Origin: JBEVOS01 sp044226655
GTDB lineage: Bacteria; Pseudomonadota; Alphaproteobacteria; Caulobacterales; Aquidulcibacteraceae
DNA: 64,000 nt
Assembly: GCA_044226655.1 (NCBI GenBank)
Contig: JBGAGO010000005.1
Coordinates: 62,001 to 126,000, forward strand
Reading direction: 5' to 3'
Shown here: positions 16,416-25,486 of the stretch, in pieces
How the letters are laid out: every line of letters starts with the position of its first letter
Position numbering within the stretch: the first letter of the stretch is position 1
Position numbers and translations under genes: made by a program
The notes under the pieces: model-generated
The model's database searches: none
Told to the model about the DNA's origin: nothing
What the model saw: the letters and a program-made list of their open reading frames with translations, nothing else

Positions 16416-17575
16416 GCTGCTGAACCGAAGACGCGCGCGCTGGCCAGCGCTGCGCCATCGCGCAGCGCGCGCAGCTTCGCCCACACCACGTCTTCCGGGA
16501 TGAGCACGAAGCCCGCGCTGGTTTCAAACCCGCAATCGGTGCCGGCGACGACACGCGCGGGATCGCCCAGCGCGGCGGCGGCGCGCTCGATGCGCTGCGC
16601 CACCAGTTTCGGGTGCTCGACATAGTTCGACGTCGTATCGATCGCGCCGGCGATCAGCGTCACATCCTTCGGCAGGACGCCGCCCTCGAAGAACGACACT
16701 TCATGCTCGTGGCGTGGATTGGCGAGGCTGAGCACCAGCGCGCCGATCCGCGTCCGCGCCAGTTCGGGCCAAAGCTCATCGAGCGCCGCGTCGCATTCGT
16801 GCGGGCCATTGTAATTGCCCCAGCAGACATGCAGGCGCAGGCGGTCGCGCGGTGCGTCCTGCAACGCCGTGTTCAGCGCGTCGATCACCAGGCGCATGAA
16901 AGCGCGATATTCGTCGAGTGATTTATCGGCGAACAGCGTGTGCCGCTCCATCGCCAGATCGGGCGCATCGATCTGCAGGATATGGCCTGCCGCCAGAATG
17001 GCGCGGTATTCGACCGAAAGCGCGGCGGCGAGCGCCTCGACGTAATCCTGCATGCGCGCATAGTGCTGGTTCGCCATCGCCGCCGCGACGATGCCGGGCG
17101 AGGGCGCAGTTACGAAACTCGCGGCCACATCCGCTTTGCGCGGCGCCAGCGCGCTCGCGAAGCGCGCGAGATCGACCGTCAGCGGGCGCTCATCGAGGTA
17201 ACGCACAGGCGCTGTGCAGGCCGGCGTCGCCAGCAGGCTGACGCTGTCGGCCGGCAGGGTGCGCGAAAGATATTGAAGGAAGCCCGGATACATCACGAGA
17301 TCGCGCATGGGCGGGCGCGGATGCTGGCCGTCGAACCCGCTCAAGCGCGTGCGCACATAGCTGAAGAAACCCTCGCGCCCGACCTCGCCGTCATTGACGA
17401 TATCGACGCCCGACGCGATCTGCTGGGTCAGAACATGCGCGAGCGAGGCGTCGATGGCGGCCTCGAACGCCGCATCATCGACTGCTTCGCCCCGGCTTTT
17501 GCGCGCATGCATGGCCGCGAGCGTTGCGCCCTTGGGCAGCGAGCCGGCATGTGTGGTGAGGAAGCGCTGGGTCAT
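16412..17575 (-). CDS. Stand-alone MetE-type methyltransferase (COG0620)
   Basis: 387 residues, equal to the catalytic half of cobalamin-independent methionine synthase without the N-terminal folate half. The start TTHAGSLPK is typical. Zinc ligands His and Cys are seen in LHVCWGNYNGPH and the second Cys in GTDCGFET. The Glu ligand of MetE has no obvious equivalent: the segment reads LSLANPRHEHE. Relatives include core-MetE, which takes methyl groups from B12 proteins, and epoxyalkane:coenzyme M transferases, which use His-Cys-Cys zinc. The real substrate is unknown. No met genes are nearby. Confidence 0.88.
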   Translation of the reverse strand: MTQRFLTTHAGSLPKGATLAAMHARKSRGEAVDDAAFEAAIDASLAHVLTQQIASGVDIVNDGEVGREGFFSYVRTRLSGFDGQHPRPPMRDLVMYPGFLQYLSRTLPADSVSLLATPACTAPVRYLDERPLTVDLARFASALAPRKADVAASFVTAPSPGIVAAAMANQHYARMQDYVEALAAALSVEYRAILAAGHILQIDAPDLAMERHTLFADKSLDEYRAFMRLVIDALNTALQDAPRDRLRLHVCWGNYNGPHECDAALDELWPELARTRIGALVLSLANPRHEHEVSFFEGGVLPKDVTLIAGAIDTTSNYVEHPKLVAQRIERAAAALGDPARVVAGTDCGFETSAGFVLIPEDVVWAKLRALRDGAALASARVFGSAA

Positions 17576-17617
17576 GGCGCACTATCGCGCGGGCGCGGGG
17601 CCGCGTGAAGCGGGCTC

Positions 17618-18388
17618 TTAGACCACTGCCTGGATCGGCCCGTCGGCCCGGCCGTGGACGAATTGATCGACCCGCGCATCGCCGCTGTGGTCGATGTCTG
17701 CCGCCGGCCCGCGCCAGATCAGCTTGCCTTGATAGAGCATGGCGATTTCGTCGGCGATTTTACGCGCGCTGGCCATGTCGTGCGTGATCGAAAGCGCGGC
17801 GCAGCCCAGTTCCTTCGTCATCTCGACGATCAGATCGTTGATCGCGTCGGCCGTGATGGGGTCGAGGCCCGTGGTCGGCTCGTCGAAAAAGATGATGTCC
17901 GGTTTGGCGATGATGGCGCGCGCCAGCGCGGCGCGCTTTTGCATGCCGCCGGACAATTCGATCGGGCGGAGGTCGGCGTTTTCGGGCGCAAGCCGCACGC
18001 GCCGCATGGTTTCGATGGCGCGCTCGCGCGCATCCTTGCGCGCCATGCCGTCGGCATAGATCAGCCTGAACGCGATGTTTTCCCAGATGGTCAGCGAATC
18101 GAACAGCGCGCCGCCCTGGAACAGCATGCCGAATTTGCGCTGAATGTCGTGGCGGCGTTTCGGATCGGCGCCGCGGCCGGAGAACACTTCGCCATCGACC
18201 AGCGCCTGGCCCTCGTCCGGCTTCATCAGGCCGAGCGTACATTTGAGCGTGACGCTCTTGCCCGTGCCCGACCCGCCGATGATGACAAGCGAGCGGCCGG
18301 ATTCCAGCGTGAACTCGACGCCGTCGAGCACTTGGCGATTGCGGAGGCGTTTCTTCACGCCGCGGAGTTCGAGTTTGGGCGGGCTCAT
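17618..18388 (-). CDS. mlaF: Mla ABC transporter ATP-binding protein MlaF
   Basis: 256 residues. It powers retrograde phospholipid transport that keeps the outer membrane asymmetric. Walker A is GGSGTGKS, the signature ELSGGMQKRAALARA, Walker B IIFFDEPTTGLDP, and the switch His is in SITHDM. The start at 18388 overlaps the mlaE stop (ATGA). The set is mlaE-mlaF only; mlaD is found 40 kb away at 58.8 kb and no mlaC or mlaB is seen. Confidence 0.95.
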   Translation of the reverse strand: MSPPKLELRGVKKRLRNRQVLDGVEFTLESGRSLVIIGGSGTGKSVTLKCTLGLMKPDEGQALVDGEVFSGRGADPKRRHDIQRKFGMLFQGGALFDSLTIWENIAFRLIYADGMARKDARERAIETMRRVRLAPENADLRPIELSGGMQKRAALARAIIAKPDIIFFDEPTTGLDPITADAINDLIVEMTKELGCAALSITHDMASARKIADEIAMLYQGKLIWRGPAADIDHSGDARVDQFVHGRADGPIQAVV

Positions 18389-19155
18389 GCGTTGTAGAAC
18401 GCCGTGATGAGATAATTGGAGGCCAGGATCAGGACCGTCGCGCCGACAACGGCGTTGGTCGCCGCGCGGCCGACGCCCAGCGCGCCGCCCGACGACCCAT
18501 AGCCTTGATAGGCGCCGATCGAGGCGATGATGAAGCCGAACACCGCCGCCTTGATCACGCCCAGCATGACATCGGCCGCCTCCAGAAAGTCGACCGTGTT
18601 CTTGAGATAGATGGCGCCGTTGAAATCGAGCGAGCCGGTGGCCACCAGATAGCCGCCCATCACGCCGATCGTATCGGCCACCAGCACCAGCAGCGGCAAG
18701 GTCAGCACCGCGGCTAGCACGCGCGGCGCCACCAGGAAACGCATCGGATCTGTCGACAGCGTCGTCATCGCGTCGATCTGCTCGGTGACGCGCATCGTGC
18801 CGATTTCCGCGGCGATGCCCGCGCCCACGCGCCCGGACAGCATGAGCCCCGCCAGCACCGGCCCCAGTTCGCGCGTGATGCCCAGCACCACGATGTTCGG
18901 CACGAAGGTTTCCGCGTTGAAGCGCGAGCCGCCGACATAGATGTTGAGCGCCAGCGCCGCGCCGATGAACACAGCCGTGAGCCCGATCACCGGCAACGAG
19001 AAATAGCCGACCTGCACCGCCTGGCGCCAAAGCTGGCCCACATGAAACGGCGGCGTCACCGCCGCATAGGCCGCCTGGCCGGCAAATTTCGCATAGCGCC
19101 CGAACTCGCCGAACACGGCGATGGTGGCGCGCCCGATGTCGCGAAACGGCGTCAT
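18385..19155 (-). CDS. mlaE: Mla ABC transporter permease MlaE
   Basis: 256 residues with about five to six hydrophobic helices. It carries the family core PVIGLTAVFIGAALALNIYVGG and ELGPVLAGLMLSGRVGAGIAAEIGTMRVTEQIDAM, the stretch shared by MlaE/YrbE permeases. It forms the membrane channel part of the lipid transporter with MlaF and MlaD. It overlaps alr by four bases upstream, so alr-mlaE-mlaF are probably cotranscribed. Confidence 0.95.
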   Translation of the reverse strand: MTPFRDIGRATIAVFGEFGRYAKFAGQAAYAAVTPPFHVGQLWRQAVQVGYFSLPVIGLTAVFIGAALALNIYVGGSRFNAETFVPNIVVLGITRELGPVLAGLMLSGRVGAGIAAEIGTMRVTEQIDAMTTLSTDPMRFLVAPRVLAAVLTLPLLVLVADTIGVMGGYLVATGSLDFNGAIYLKNTVDFLEAADVMLGVIKAAVFGFIIASIGAYQGYGSSGGALGVGRAATNAVVGATVLILASNYLITAFYNA

Positions 19156-20246
19156 GCGCGCATGCCCATGCGCCGCACGGTCCCCGCGAACGTCGTCAAA
19201 AGCTCATAGCCGTTCGTGCCCGCCGCGCGCGCTACCTCTTCGAGCGGCGCATGCGCCCCCAAGAATTCGACGCGCGCGCCAACCTGGGCGTCCGGACAAT
19301 CCGTCACGTCCAAAATCACCAAATCCATCGAGATGCGCCCGAGGATGGGGCGCTTCGATCCCGCCAGCACGCCATAGCCGCGCCCGGCAGCGCTGCGCAA
19401 GAAGCCGTCGGCGTAACCCAGCGCGACGGCGGCGGCGCGCGTCGGCTTTTCCGCCACCACGCTCGCGCCATAACCAAAGCTCTCGCCCGGCGCGACGTCG
19501 CGGATTTGCAGGATGGGCGCATCGATCGTCACCGTGGGCGTGAGCGCGACGCCGTCGGCGCGGTCCGGCAGGCCGTAGAGGCCGACGCCGATCCGCGCCA
19601 GATCGAAATGATAATCCGCGCCCAATTGCACGCCGGCCGTCGCGGCCAGGCTGCGCGGCGCCTTGGGAAAGAGCGCCGCGGCGGCGTGAAAACGGCTGAG
19701 CTGACGGGCGTTGAGCGCGTGGTCCGGCTCGAAGGCGCAGGCGAGGTGGCTCATGACAAGAAGGACATCATCGGCGCGCGCTGCAACGAGCGGCGCCTCG
19801 CTCATCGGCAAGCCGAAGCGGTTCATGCCGGTGTCGATATGGAGTGCAAATTTGTCCGGCCAGAGCGCGGCTTGCGCGCGCGTGTTGATGACCGGCGTGA
19901 GCCCCGCGCTGCGCAGCGCGTCTACATCGCGCGGCGAGGACGGCCCGTTGAGCGCGAAGATCACGGGGCCCGCGCCAAGCGCGCGGCGCAGATCTTCGCC
20001 TTCGCCGATGCTGGAGGTGAAGAAGGTTTGGCAGCCGGCTTTCAGGAGGGCGCGTCCCACCGCATCGGCGCCGAGGCCATAAGCGTCCGCTTTCAGAACG
20101 GCGGCGCAATCCGCGCCCGGCGCCAGTTTCTGAAACACCCGCCAATTGGAAACGATGGCGCCATAGTCGACATGCGCGCGCGCGAGGCGCCGCTCAGCGC
20201 TGGCCGCGGTCGGAGAGATTGGCGAAGCGGGTGAAGCGTCCGTCAA
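19152..20246 (-). CDS. alr: Alanine racemase
   Basis: 364 residues. It makes D-alanine for peptidoglycan using PLP. The PLP lysine is K52 in AVLKADAYGLG; the second catalytic Tyr is in GESFGYGASVV, and HIDTGMNRFG and RISMD are family marks. The first 53 bases lie inside the dnaB 3' end in another frame, with no in-frame start codon after the dnaB stop that would keep the first strand (RLARAHVDYGAIVSNW). So the overlap appears real, giving an extra Ser/Pro/Ala-rich N-terminus of about 18 residues. Confidence 0.95.
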   Translation of the reverse strand: MTDASPASPISPTAASAERRLARAHVDYGAIVSNWRVFQKLAPGADCAAVLKADAYGLGADAVGRALLKAGCQTFFTSSIGEGEDLRRALGAGPVIFALNGPSSPRDVDALRSAGLTPVINTRAQAALWPDKFALHIDTGMNRFGLPMSEAPLVAARADDVLLVMSHLACAFEPDHALNARQLSRFHAAAALFPKAPRSLAATAGVQLGADYHFDLARIGVGLYGLPDRADGVALTPTVTIDAPILQIRDVAPGESFGYGASVVAEKPTRAAAVALGYADGFLRSAAGRGYGVLAGSKRPILGRISMDLVILDVTDCPDAQVGARVEFLGAHAPLEEVARAAGTNGYELLTTFAGTVRRMGMRA

Positions 20247-21657
20247 AGAAGAGCTTTACGTTTCCGATGGGGCCGTGGCGCTGCTTGCCGATGATGATTT
20301 CGGCTTGATTGTAGACCTCGTCAACGCGGCGGCGCCAATCGAGATAGCCTTCGCTTCCTTCCGCCGGCGGCGACCGCTCAAGATAGTAGCTCTCCCGATA
20401 GACGAAGAGCACCATGTCCGCGTCCTGCTCGATCGAGCCGGATTCGCGCAGATCCGAGAGCTGCGGGCGCTTATCGTCGCGCTGTTCGACTTGGCGCGAC
20501 AGCTGGGCCAGCGCGATCACCGGCACTTTCAAATCCTTGGCCAGCGTTTTGAGGCCGCCGGTGATTTCGCTCACCTCTTGGACGCGCCCATCGCTGCGGC
20601 GCGTCGAGGAGGTCACCAGCTGGAGATAGTCGACGACCACCATGTCGAGGCCGACCGTGCGCTGCAGGCGACGCGCGCGCGCCTGCAATTGCGCAATCGA
20701 GATGCCGCCGGATTCGTCGATATGCAGCGGCAATTGCTGCAATTCGGCCGCGGCGGCGGAGAGCTTCTCGAATTCCTGCTTCTGAATTTGCCCGTGCCGT
20801 AATCGGCTGCTCTCGATGCTCGCGACGTCGGATAAAATCCGAGTCGCCAGCTGTTCGGCCGACATTTCGAGCGAGAAGAACGCAACCACGCCGCCTTTGT
20901 TCGTGGACTCCTCAAGCCCTTCGCGCAGCGCCTTCAGCCGCGCGCTCGCGACATTGTAAGCGATGTTCACGGCGAGCGCGGTTTTGCCCATCGAGGGACG
21001 GCCGGCGATGATCACCAGATCGGACGGATGCATCCCGCCGAGCATGCGGTCGATTTCGATGAAGCCGGTGGAGATGCCGGTGACTTCGGATTTGTTCTCA
21101 TAGGCCGCGGCGGCCATGTTGACGGAGGCGGTCGCGGCGCGCGTGAACGGGGCGAAGCCCGCGCTCGCCGTGCCGCTTTCGGCGAGCGAAAACAGCGTGC
21201 GCTCGGCCTCTTCGATGATGTCGGCGGCGTCGGCTTCTTCGGGCGGGTTTTCGGCGAGTTCGGTGATTTCGCCGCCGACGCGGATCAGTTCGCGCCGCAG
21301 CGCCAGATCATGGATCAGCTCGGCATATTGCTGGGCGTGTTCGCGCAGCGGCGTCGCGTTTTGCAGCAGGGTGGCGAGATAGGCCGCCCCGCCGATTTCC
21401 GCGAGCGCGCCGTCCTTCGCGAATTGCTCGCGCAGCGTCACGCCGTCGGCGAGCGCGCCCACCGAAATGCGCGCCGCGCAGGCCGCGAAGACCCGGCCAT
21501 GAACCGGCTCGTAGAAATGATCCGGCTTCAGCTTCGCCGTGATGCGATTGTAGGTCTCGTTGTCGTAGAGGATGGCGCCCAGCAGCGCCATTTCGGCGTC
21601 GATATTATGCGGCGCCGTGCGGACCGGCGCCGCGGCGAGGGCGCCATCCGCGGACAT
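20194..21657 (-). CDS. dnaB: Replicative DNA helicase DnaB
   Basis: 487 residues. The N-terminal DnaG-binding domain starts HNIDAEMALLGAILYDN. The RecA-like motor has Walker A GRPSMGKT at 219-226, FFSLEMSAEQL, VVDYLQLV (Walker B) and LRESGSIEQDADMVLF. DnaB unwinds the fork as a hexamer. It lies between the ribosomal operon, with a terminator between, and alr, which it overlaps. No frameshift or intein is seen. Confidence 0.98.
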   Translation of the reverse strand: MSADGALAAAPVRTAPHNIDAEMALLGAILYDNETYNRITAKLKPDHFYEPVHGRVFAACAARISVGALADGVTLREQFAKDGALAEIGGAAYLATLLQNATPLREHAQQYAELIHDLALRRELIRVGGEITELAENPPEEADAADIIEEAERTLFSLAESGTASAGFAPFTRAATASVNMAAAAYENKSEVTGISTGFIEIDRMLGGMHPSDLVIIAGRPSMGKTALAVNIAYNVASARLKALREGLEESTNKGGVVAFFSLEMSAEQLATRILSDVASIESSRLRHGQIQKQEFEKLSAAAAELQQLPLHIDESGGISIAQLQARARRLQRTVGLDMVVVDYLQLVTSSTRRSDGRVQEVSEITGGLKTLAKDLKVPVIALAQLSRQVEQRDDKRPQLSDLRESGSIEQDADMVLFVYRESYYLERSPPAEGSEGYLDWRRRVDEVYNQAEIIIGKQRHGPIGNVKLFFDGRFTRFANLSDRGQR

Positions 21658-21756
21658 AAGGCGGAGAGTGCAGCGATTCGGCTGTCGAAACGTTTCCGCC
21701 GGCGCAGCGCGTTGGGGAGACGAAACGAAAGCGTTGCAGCGGCGCTGCAGCCAAAG

Positions 21757-21787
21757 AAAACCCGGCCGCGGGCAGGCCGCGGCCGGG
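21757..21787 (-). terminator. Rho-independent terminator after rplI
   Basis: On the minus strand an 11-bp perfect stem (arms at 21777-21787 and 21761-21771, loop of five) is followed by four T (21760-21757). It lies about 25 bases after the rplI stop and ends the rpsF-rpsR-rplI transcript before dnaB. Confidence 0.85.
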
Positions 21788-21812
21788 GTGATCTTGGACG
21801 ATGCGGCGTCGT

Positions 21813-22394
21813 TTATTCGGCGCGCGCGCCCGGTTCGTTGGCGACCGAGGCCGCCGCGATTTCCCTGAAGCGCGCTTCGGCTTCGGCCCGTTCTTCGGCG
21901 ATGGCGGATTCGATCACGTTTTCGCCACGCGCTTGGCGCTCGGCTTCGTCCGCGGAGCGCGCCACGTTGACGGTGACCGTCGCCGCGACCTCGGCGTGGA
22001 GGCGCACCTTCACGGTATAGACGCCAATCGCTTTGATCGGCTTGTCGAGCGCGACGGCGCTACGCGGAACGTCCGCGCCTTCGGCCACGATCGCATCGGC
22101 GACGTCGCGCGCGGACACCGAACCGTAGAGCTGGCCGCCTTCGCCGGCCTGGCGAATGAGCACATAGCTCTTGCCGTCGATCTTGGCGGAGACCTTTTCC
22201 GATTCCGAACGGTTCGCGGCGTTGCGCGCTTCGATCTCGGCGCGCTGCGATTCGAACTTCTTGCGGTTGTCGTCGGTGGCGCGCAGCGCCTTGTGACGCG
22301 GCAGCAGGAAATTGCGCGCGAAACCGTCGCGCACTTTCACTTCGTCGCCGATGCCGCCGAGATTTTCGACGCGTTCAAGCAGGATGACTTGCAT
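21813..22394 (-). CDS. rplI: 50S ribosomal protein L9
   Basis: 193 residues, longer than the usual 150 because of an acidic, Ala/Glu-rich C-terminal tail common in alphaproteobacteria. The N-terminal RNA-binding domain is unmistakable: [17 protein letters not shown], then [19 protein letters not shown]. The start at 22394 matches the conserved Met; the frame stays open upstream through rpsR. L9 sits at the base of the L1 stalk and affects frame maintenance. It is the third gene of rpsF-rpsR-rplI. Confidence 0.97.
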   Translation of the reverse strand: MQVILLERVENLGGIGDEVKVRDGFARNFLLPRHKALRATDDNRKKFESQRAEIEARNAANRSESEKVSAKIDGKSYVLIRQAGEGGQLYGSVSARDVADAIVAEGADVPRSAVALDKPIKAIGVYTVKVRLHAEVAATVTVNVARSADEAERQARGENVIESAIAEERAEAEARFREIAAASVANEPGARAE

Positions 22395-22404
22395 GGGGCG
22401 CTTC

Positions 22405-22662
22405 CTACTGAACGGCGAACGGCAGCAAAGCGAGTTCGCGCGCGCGCTTGATGGCGACGGCGAGTTCACGCTGCTTCTTGGCGGAGACGGCCGTGATGCG
22501 CGCGGGCACGATCTTTCCCTTTTCAGAGATGTAGCGCTGCAGCAGCTTCACGTCCTTGTAGTCGATCTTCGGGGCGTTGGCGCCGGAGAACGGGCACACC
22601 TTGCGCCGGCGTCCGAACGGACGGCGCGCGGGAATGTTCGCGATGTTGAATTTCTGAGCCAT
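22405..22662 (-). CDS. rpsR: 30S ribosomal protein S18
   Basis: 85 residues. The core [28 protein letters not shown] and [21 protein letters not shown] is classic S18. It pairs with S6 on the platform of the 30S subunit. It is placed between rpsF and rplI with short spacers, the usual order. Confidence 0.98.
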   Translation of the reverse strand: MAQKFNIANIPARRPFGRRRKVCPFSGANAPKIDYKDVKLLQRYISEKGKIVPARITAVSAKKQRELAVAIKRARELALLPFAVQ

Positions 22663-22674
22663 GAGCCTGGTCCC

Positions 22675-23085
22675 TTAATCTTCGCGGCCGTCGCGACCGT
22701 CACGGCCATCGATCTCGCCGCCGTCTTCGCCTTCGCGGCGGGCGCGGCGACGCTCATCGCGGTCGCGGCGCGCCAGGATCGGCGAGGGCTCTTCTTCGAG
22801 CGCATCGACCGAGATCGTCATGTAGCGGATGACGTCTTCATTGATCTTGAGACGGCGCTCGAGTTCGACGACGCCCGCCTTGGGCAGGTCGAGGTTGAGC
22901 AGGCAATAATGGCCCTTGCGGTTCTTGCGGATCCGGTAGGCGAGGTTTCTGAGGCCCCAATATTCGGATTTCTTCACCTCGCCGCCGAGCTCGCCGACCG
23001 TGCGGGTGAGATCTTCGACCAGCGCATCGACCTGCTGCTGGGAGATGTCCTGACGCGCGATCAGGACGTGTTCGTAAAACGCCAT
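22675..23085 (-). CDS. rpsF: 30S ribosomal protein S6
   Basis: 136 residues. The S6 fold covers residues 1-95 ([35 protein letters not shown]). A long charged tail rich in Arg, Asp and Gly follows ([18 protein letters not shown]), seen in many alphaproteobacteria. S6 binds 16S RNA with S18. It leads the operon, and its 5' leader holds a candidate regulatory hairpin. Confidence 0.98.
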   Translation of the reverse strand: MAFYEHVLIARQDISQQQVDALVEDLTRTVGELGGEVKKSEYWGLRNLAYRIRKNRKGHYCLLNLDLPKAGVVELERRLKINEDVIRYMTISVDALEEEPSPILARRDRDERRRARREGEDGGEIDGRDGRDGRED

Positions 23086-23148
23086 GCTTCTCCCCTTCCC
23101 AGGACCGGCGGCGCCCAGGGCGGGGAAGGACCGCCCAAGACGATGGCC

Positions 23149-23171
23149 CCCAGATGCGGAAATGCTCTGGG
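23149..23171 (-). promoter_or_regulatory. Candidate S6:S18 leader hairpin upstream of rpsF
   Basis: About 65 bases upstream of rpsF the transcript can fold CCCAGA-GC with GC-A-TCTGGG: eight pairs, one bulged A and a loop ATTTCC. In many bacteria the S6:S18 complex binds an rpsF leader stem with a conserved CCG and represses its own operon. Here CCG lies at the loop edge. The fold is visible; the match to that motif is only partial. Confidence 0.3.
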
Positions 23172-23212
23172 ACCGCCGATCGCGAAGCCGCGCAAAATAC
23201 GGATCAGCGCCC

Positions 23213-23656
23213 CTAAGGCAAGCCCGGCGCGAGGGAAAACGTGTACATCAGGGCAGGTTCGGGCGGCCGGGCGGGCCTGAGGGCCTCGTAGAGCGCCCGC
23301 GCCGGGCCGTTTTCCTCTTCGGTCAGGACCCAGGCCTCCGTGCACCCCAGCCGGCGCGCCTCCGCAAACAGCGCCTCCAGCAGGCGCCGCCCCAGCCCCT
23401 GGCGTCGATAAGGCTCCGCCACGCCCACCTCGTTGATCCAAAGCTCCGGCGCCGGCTTGTCCGGATGGGCGTAGTGGACGGCGGAGGCGAAGCCGACGAT
23501 GCGCCCGTCCGCGATGGCGACAGCCAGATGATGGCGCGGGTCCGCCAGGGTCGCGGCCGCGCCCGCTGGATCGAGGGGGCTGTCGAATACGTCGTCCGCC
23601 ACAGCGGCCAGCAAAGCCTCGTCGCCCGGGCCAAGCAGACGGACCTCCACACCCAT
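23213..23656 (-). CDS. GNAT-family N-acetyltransferase
   Basis: 147 residues covering one complete GNAT domain. The acetyl-CoA loop [13 protein letters not shown] follows the beta-4 strand [12 protein letters not shown], and [19 protein letters not shown] closes the fold. The arrangement [24 protein letters not shown] resembles the AAC(3)-I/aminoglycoside side branch of GNATs, but that does not prove drug modification. It is divergent from fabD by 66 bp and has a GGGAAAG ribosome site. Substrate unknown. Confidence 0.92.
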   Translation of the reverse strand: MGVEVRLLGPGDEALLAAVADDVFDSPLDPAGAAATLADPRHHLAVAIADGRIVGFASAVHYAHPDKPAPELWINEVGVAEPYRRQGLGRRLLEALFAEARRLGCTEAWVLTEEENGPARALYEALRPARPPEPALMYTFSLAPGLP

Positions 23657-23722
23657 GCGCTTTCCCTTCCCAATCGCGCCGGCGCTTGCGGCGGCGGGGC
23701 GCCTCCGCTAACCCGCGCCTCC

Positions 23723-24664
23723 ATGACATTGGCCTTCATCTTCCCCGGCCAGGGGAGCCAGACGCCCGGCATGGGCAAGAGCCTTTACGACGCTTTCGGC
23801 GCATCGCGGGAAGTGTTTCAGGAAGTTGATGAGGCCCTCGGCGAGAAGCTCTCCAAGCTCATCTTTGAGGGCCCCGAGGATCAGCTCACGCTGACCGCGA
23901 ACGCCCAGCCGGCGCTGATGGCTGTCAGTCTCGCGGCGGTGCGGGCGCTTGCGCAGGAGTTTTCGACGCCAGTGACGAAGGCCGCCTTCGTCGCGGGCCA
24001 TTCGCTCGGCGAATATTCCGCGCTCGCGGCGATCGGCGCCTTTTCCATCACGGAGACCGCGAAGCTGCTACGCAGACGCGGCGAAGCGATGCAGGCGGCC
24101 GTGCCCGTCGGCAAGGGCGCGATGGCGGCGCTCATCGGCAAAGTCGATCTCGCGCTCGCCGAGGAGATCGCCAAGGGCGGCGAAAGCGCGGGCGTGGTTG
24201 TGGTCGCCAACGACAACAATGTCGGCAATGTCGTGATCTCGGGCGAAAAGGCCGCTGTCGATGCGGCGATCGCGTTCGCGAAGGAAAAAGGCGTGCGCGC
24301 GATCGCGCTGCCGGTGTCGGCGCCGTTCCACTCGCCGCTGATGGCGCCGGCCGCCGAGGCGATGGAGGCGGCGCTCGCCGCCGCGTCGATCTCTCCCCTG
24401 GCGGTCCCGCTCGTGGCCAATGTGCTGGCGCGCCCGGTGAACGAGCCCGCCCGCATCCGCGCGCTTCTGGTGGAGCAGGTCACCGGCCGTGTGCGCTGGC
24501 GCGAAAGCGTGGAATGGATGGCGCGCGACGGCGGCGTCGCCAAATTCGTAGAAATCGGCGCGGGCAGGCAATTGTCCGGCATGGTCAAGCGCAACGCGCC
24601 CGACGCGGAAACCGCGGCGCTGAACGAACCCGCCGATCTGGAAGCGTTTGCGAAGAGCATCTAG
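23723..24664 (+). CDS. fabD: Malonyl-CoA:ACP transacylase FabD
   Basis: 313 residues. It loads malonyl groups on ACP. FPGQGSQTPGMG is at residues 7-18; the nucleophile Ser94 is in GHSLGEYSALAA and the partner His203 in SAPFHSPLM. The start at 23723 is fixed by the invariant LAFIFPGQGSQ; the frame stays open upstream without meaning. It begins the fabD-fabG-acpP-fabF cluster, with fabG 23 bases on. Confidence 0.98.
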   Translation: MTLAFIFPGQGSQTPGMGKSLYDAFGASREVFQEVDEALGEKLSKLIFEGPEDQLTLTANAQPALMAVSLAAVRALAQEFSTPVTKAAFVAGHSLGEYSALAAIGAFSITETAKLLRRRGEAMQAAVPVGKGAMAALIGKVDLALAEEIAKGGESAGVVVVANDNNVGNVVISGEKAAVDAAIAFAKEKGVRAIALPVSAPFHSPLMAPAAEAMEAALAAASISPLAVPLVANVLARPVNEPARIRALLVEQVTGRVRWRESVEWMARDGGVAKFVEIGAGRQLSGMVKRNAPDAETAALNEPADLEAFAKSI

Positions 24665-24687
24665 TCGATCGCGCAAGGAAGCCCGAC

Positions 24688-25425
24688 ATGTTCGATCTCA
24701 CCGGCAAGACGGCGCTCGTCACGGGCGCTTCAGGCGGCATTGGCGGCGCGATCGTGCGGGCGCTCGATGCGCAGGGCGCGCGCGTCGCGCTCTCGGGCAC
24801 CCGTGTGTCCGCGCTCGAGGGGCTCGCGAAAGAGCTCAAGCATGAGCCCGTCGTGCTGCCGTGCTCGCTCGCGGATTCGAAGGCGGTCGATGCGCTCGCG
24901 GGTCAGGCCGAAAGCGCGCTCGGCAAGCTCGATATCCTGATCTCGAACGCGGGCGTCACCAAGGACGGCCTCTTGATGCGGATGAAGGACGAGGATTGGG
25001 AGAGCGTCCTCAAGATCAATCTGGAGGCGTATTTCCGGCTGGCGCGCGCCGCCATGCGCGGCATGATGAAACAGCGTCACGGACGGCTCATCGCCATCAC
25101 CTCCGTGGTGGGCGTGATGGGCAATCCGGGCCAGGCCAATTACGCTGCGTCCAAGGCCGGGCTGATCGGATTTTCCAAGGCGCTCGCCCAGGAGGTCGCC
25201 AGCCGCAACGTCACGGTGAATTGCGTTGCGCCCGGCTTCATCCAATCGCCCATGACGGATGCTTTAGCCGACGCCCAGAAGACGGCCCTGCTTGGCCGCA
25301 TTCCCGCCGGAAGGCTGGGCGAAGGCGGCGATGTCGCGGCGGCCTGTGTGTATTTGGCCAGCGACGAGGCGAGCTATGTCACCGGCCAGACGCTGCACGT
25401 GAACGGCGGAATGGCGATGATCTAG
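24688..25425 (+). CDS. fabG: 3-oxoacyl-ACP reductase FabG
   Basis: 245 residues. An NADPH SDR that reduces beta-ketoacyl-ACP. TGASGGIG is at 12-19, SNAG at 86-89, and the triad is Ser139, Tyr152 and Lys156. The ending VTGQTLHVNGGMAMI is typical of FabG. An AAGGAAG site precedes the ATG. Its place between fabD and acpP supports the name over the other SDRs in the window. Confidence 0.97.
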   Translation: MFDLTGKTALVTGASGGIGGAIVRALDAQGARVALSGTRVSALEGLAKELKHEPVVLPCSLADSKAVDALAGQAESALGKLDILISNAGVTKDGLLMRMKDEDWESVLKINLEAYFRLARAAMRGMMKQRHGRLIAITSVVGVMGNPGQANYAASKAGLIGFSKALAQEVASRNVTVNCVAPGFIQSPMTDALADAQKTALLGRIPAGRLGEGGDVAAACVYLASDEASYVTGQTLHVNGGMAMI

Positions 25426-25486
25426 CGATCGAATTCACGCCCGATTCGCGCCTGAGGCGCGCTTCTGGCCATGTCCAAAAGGATAT

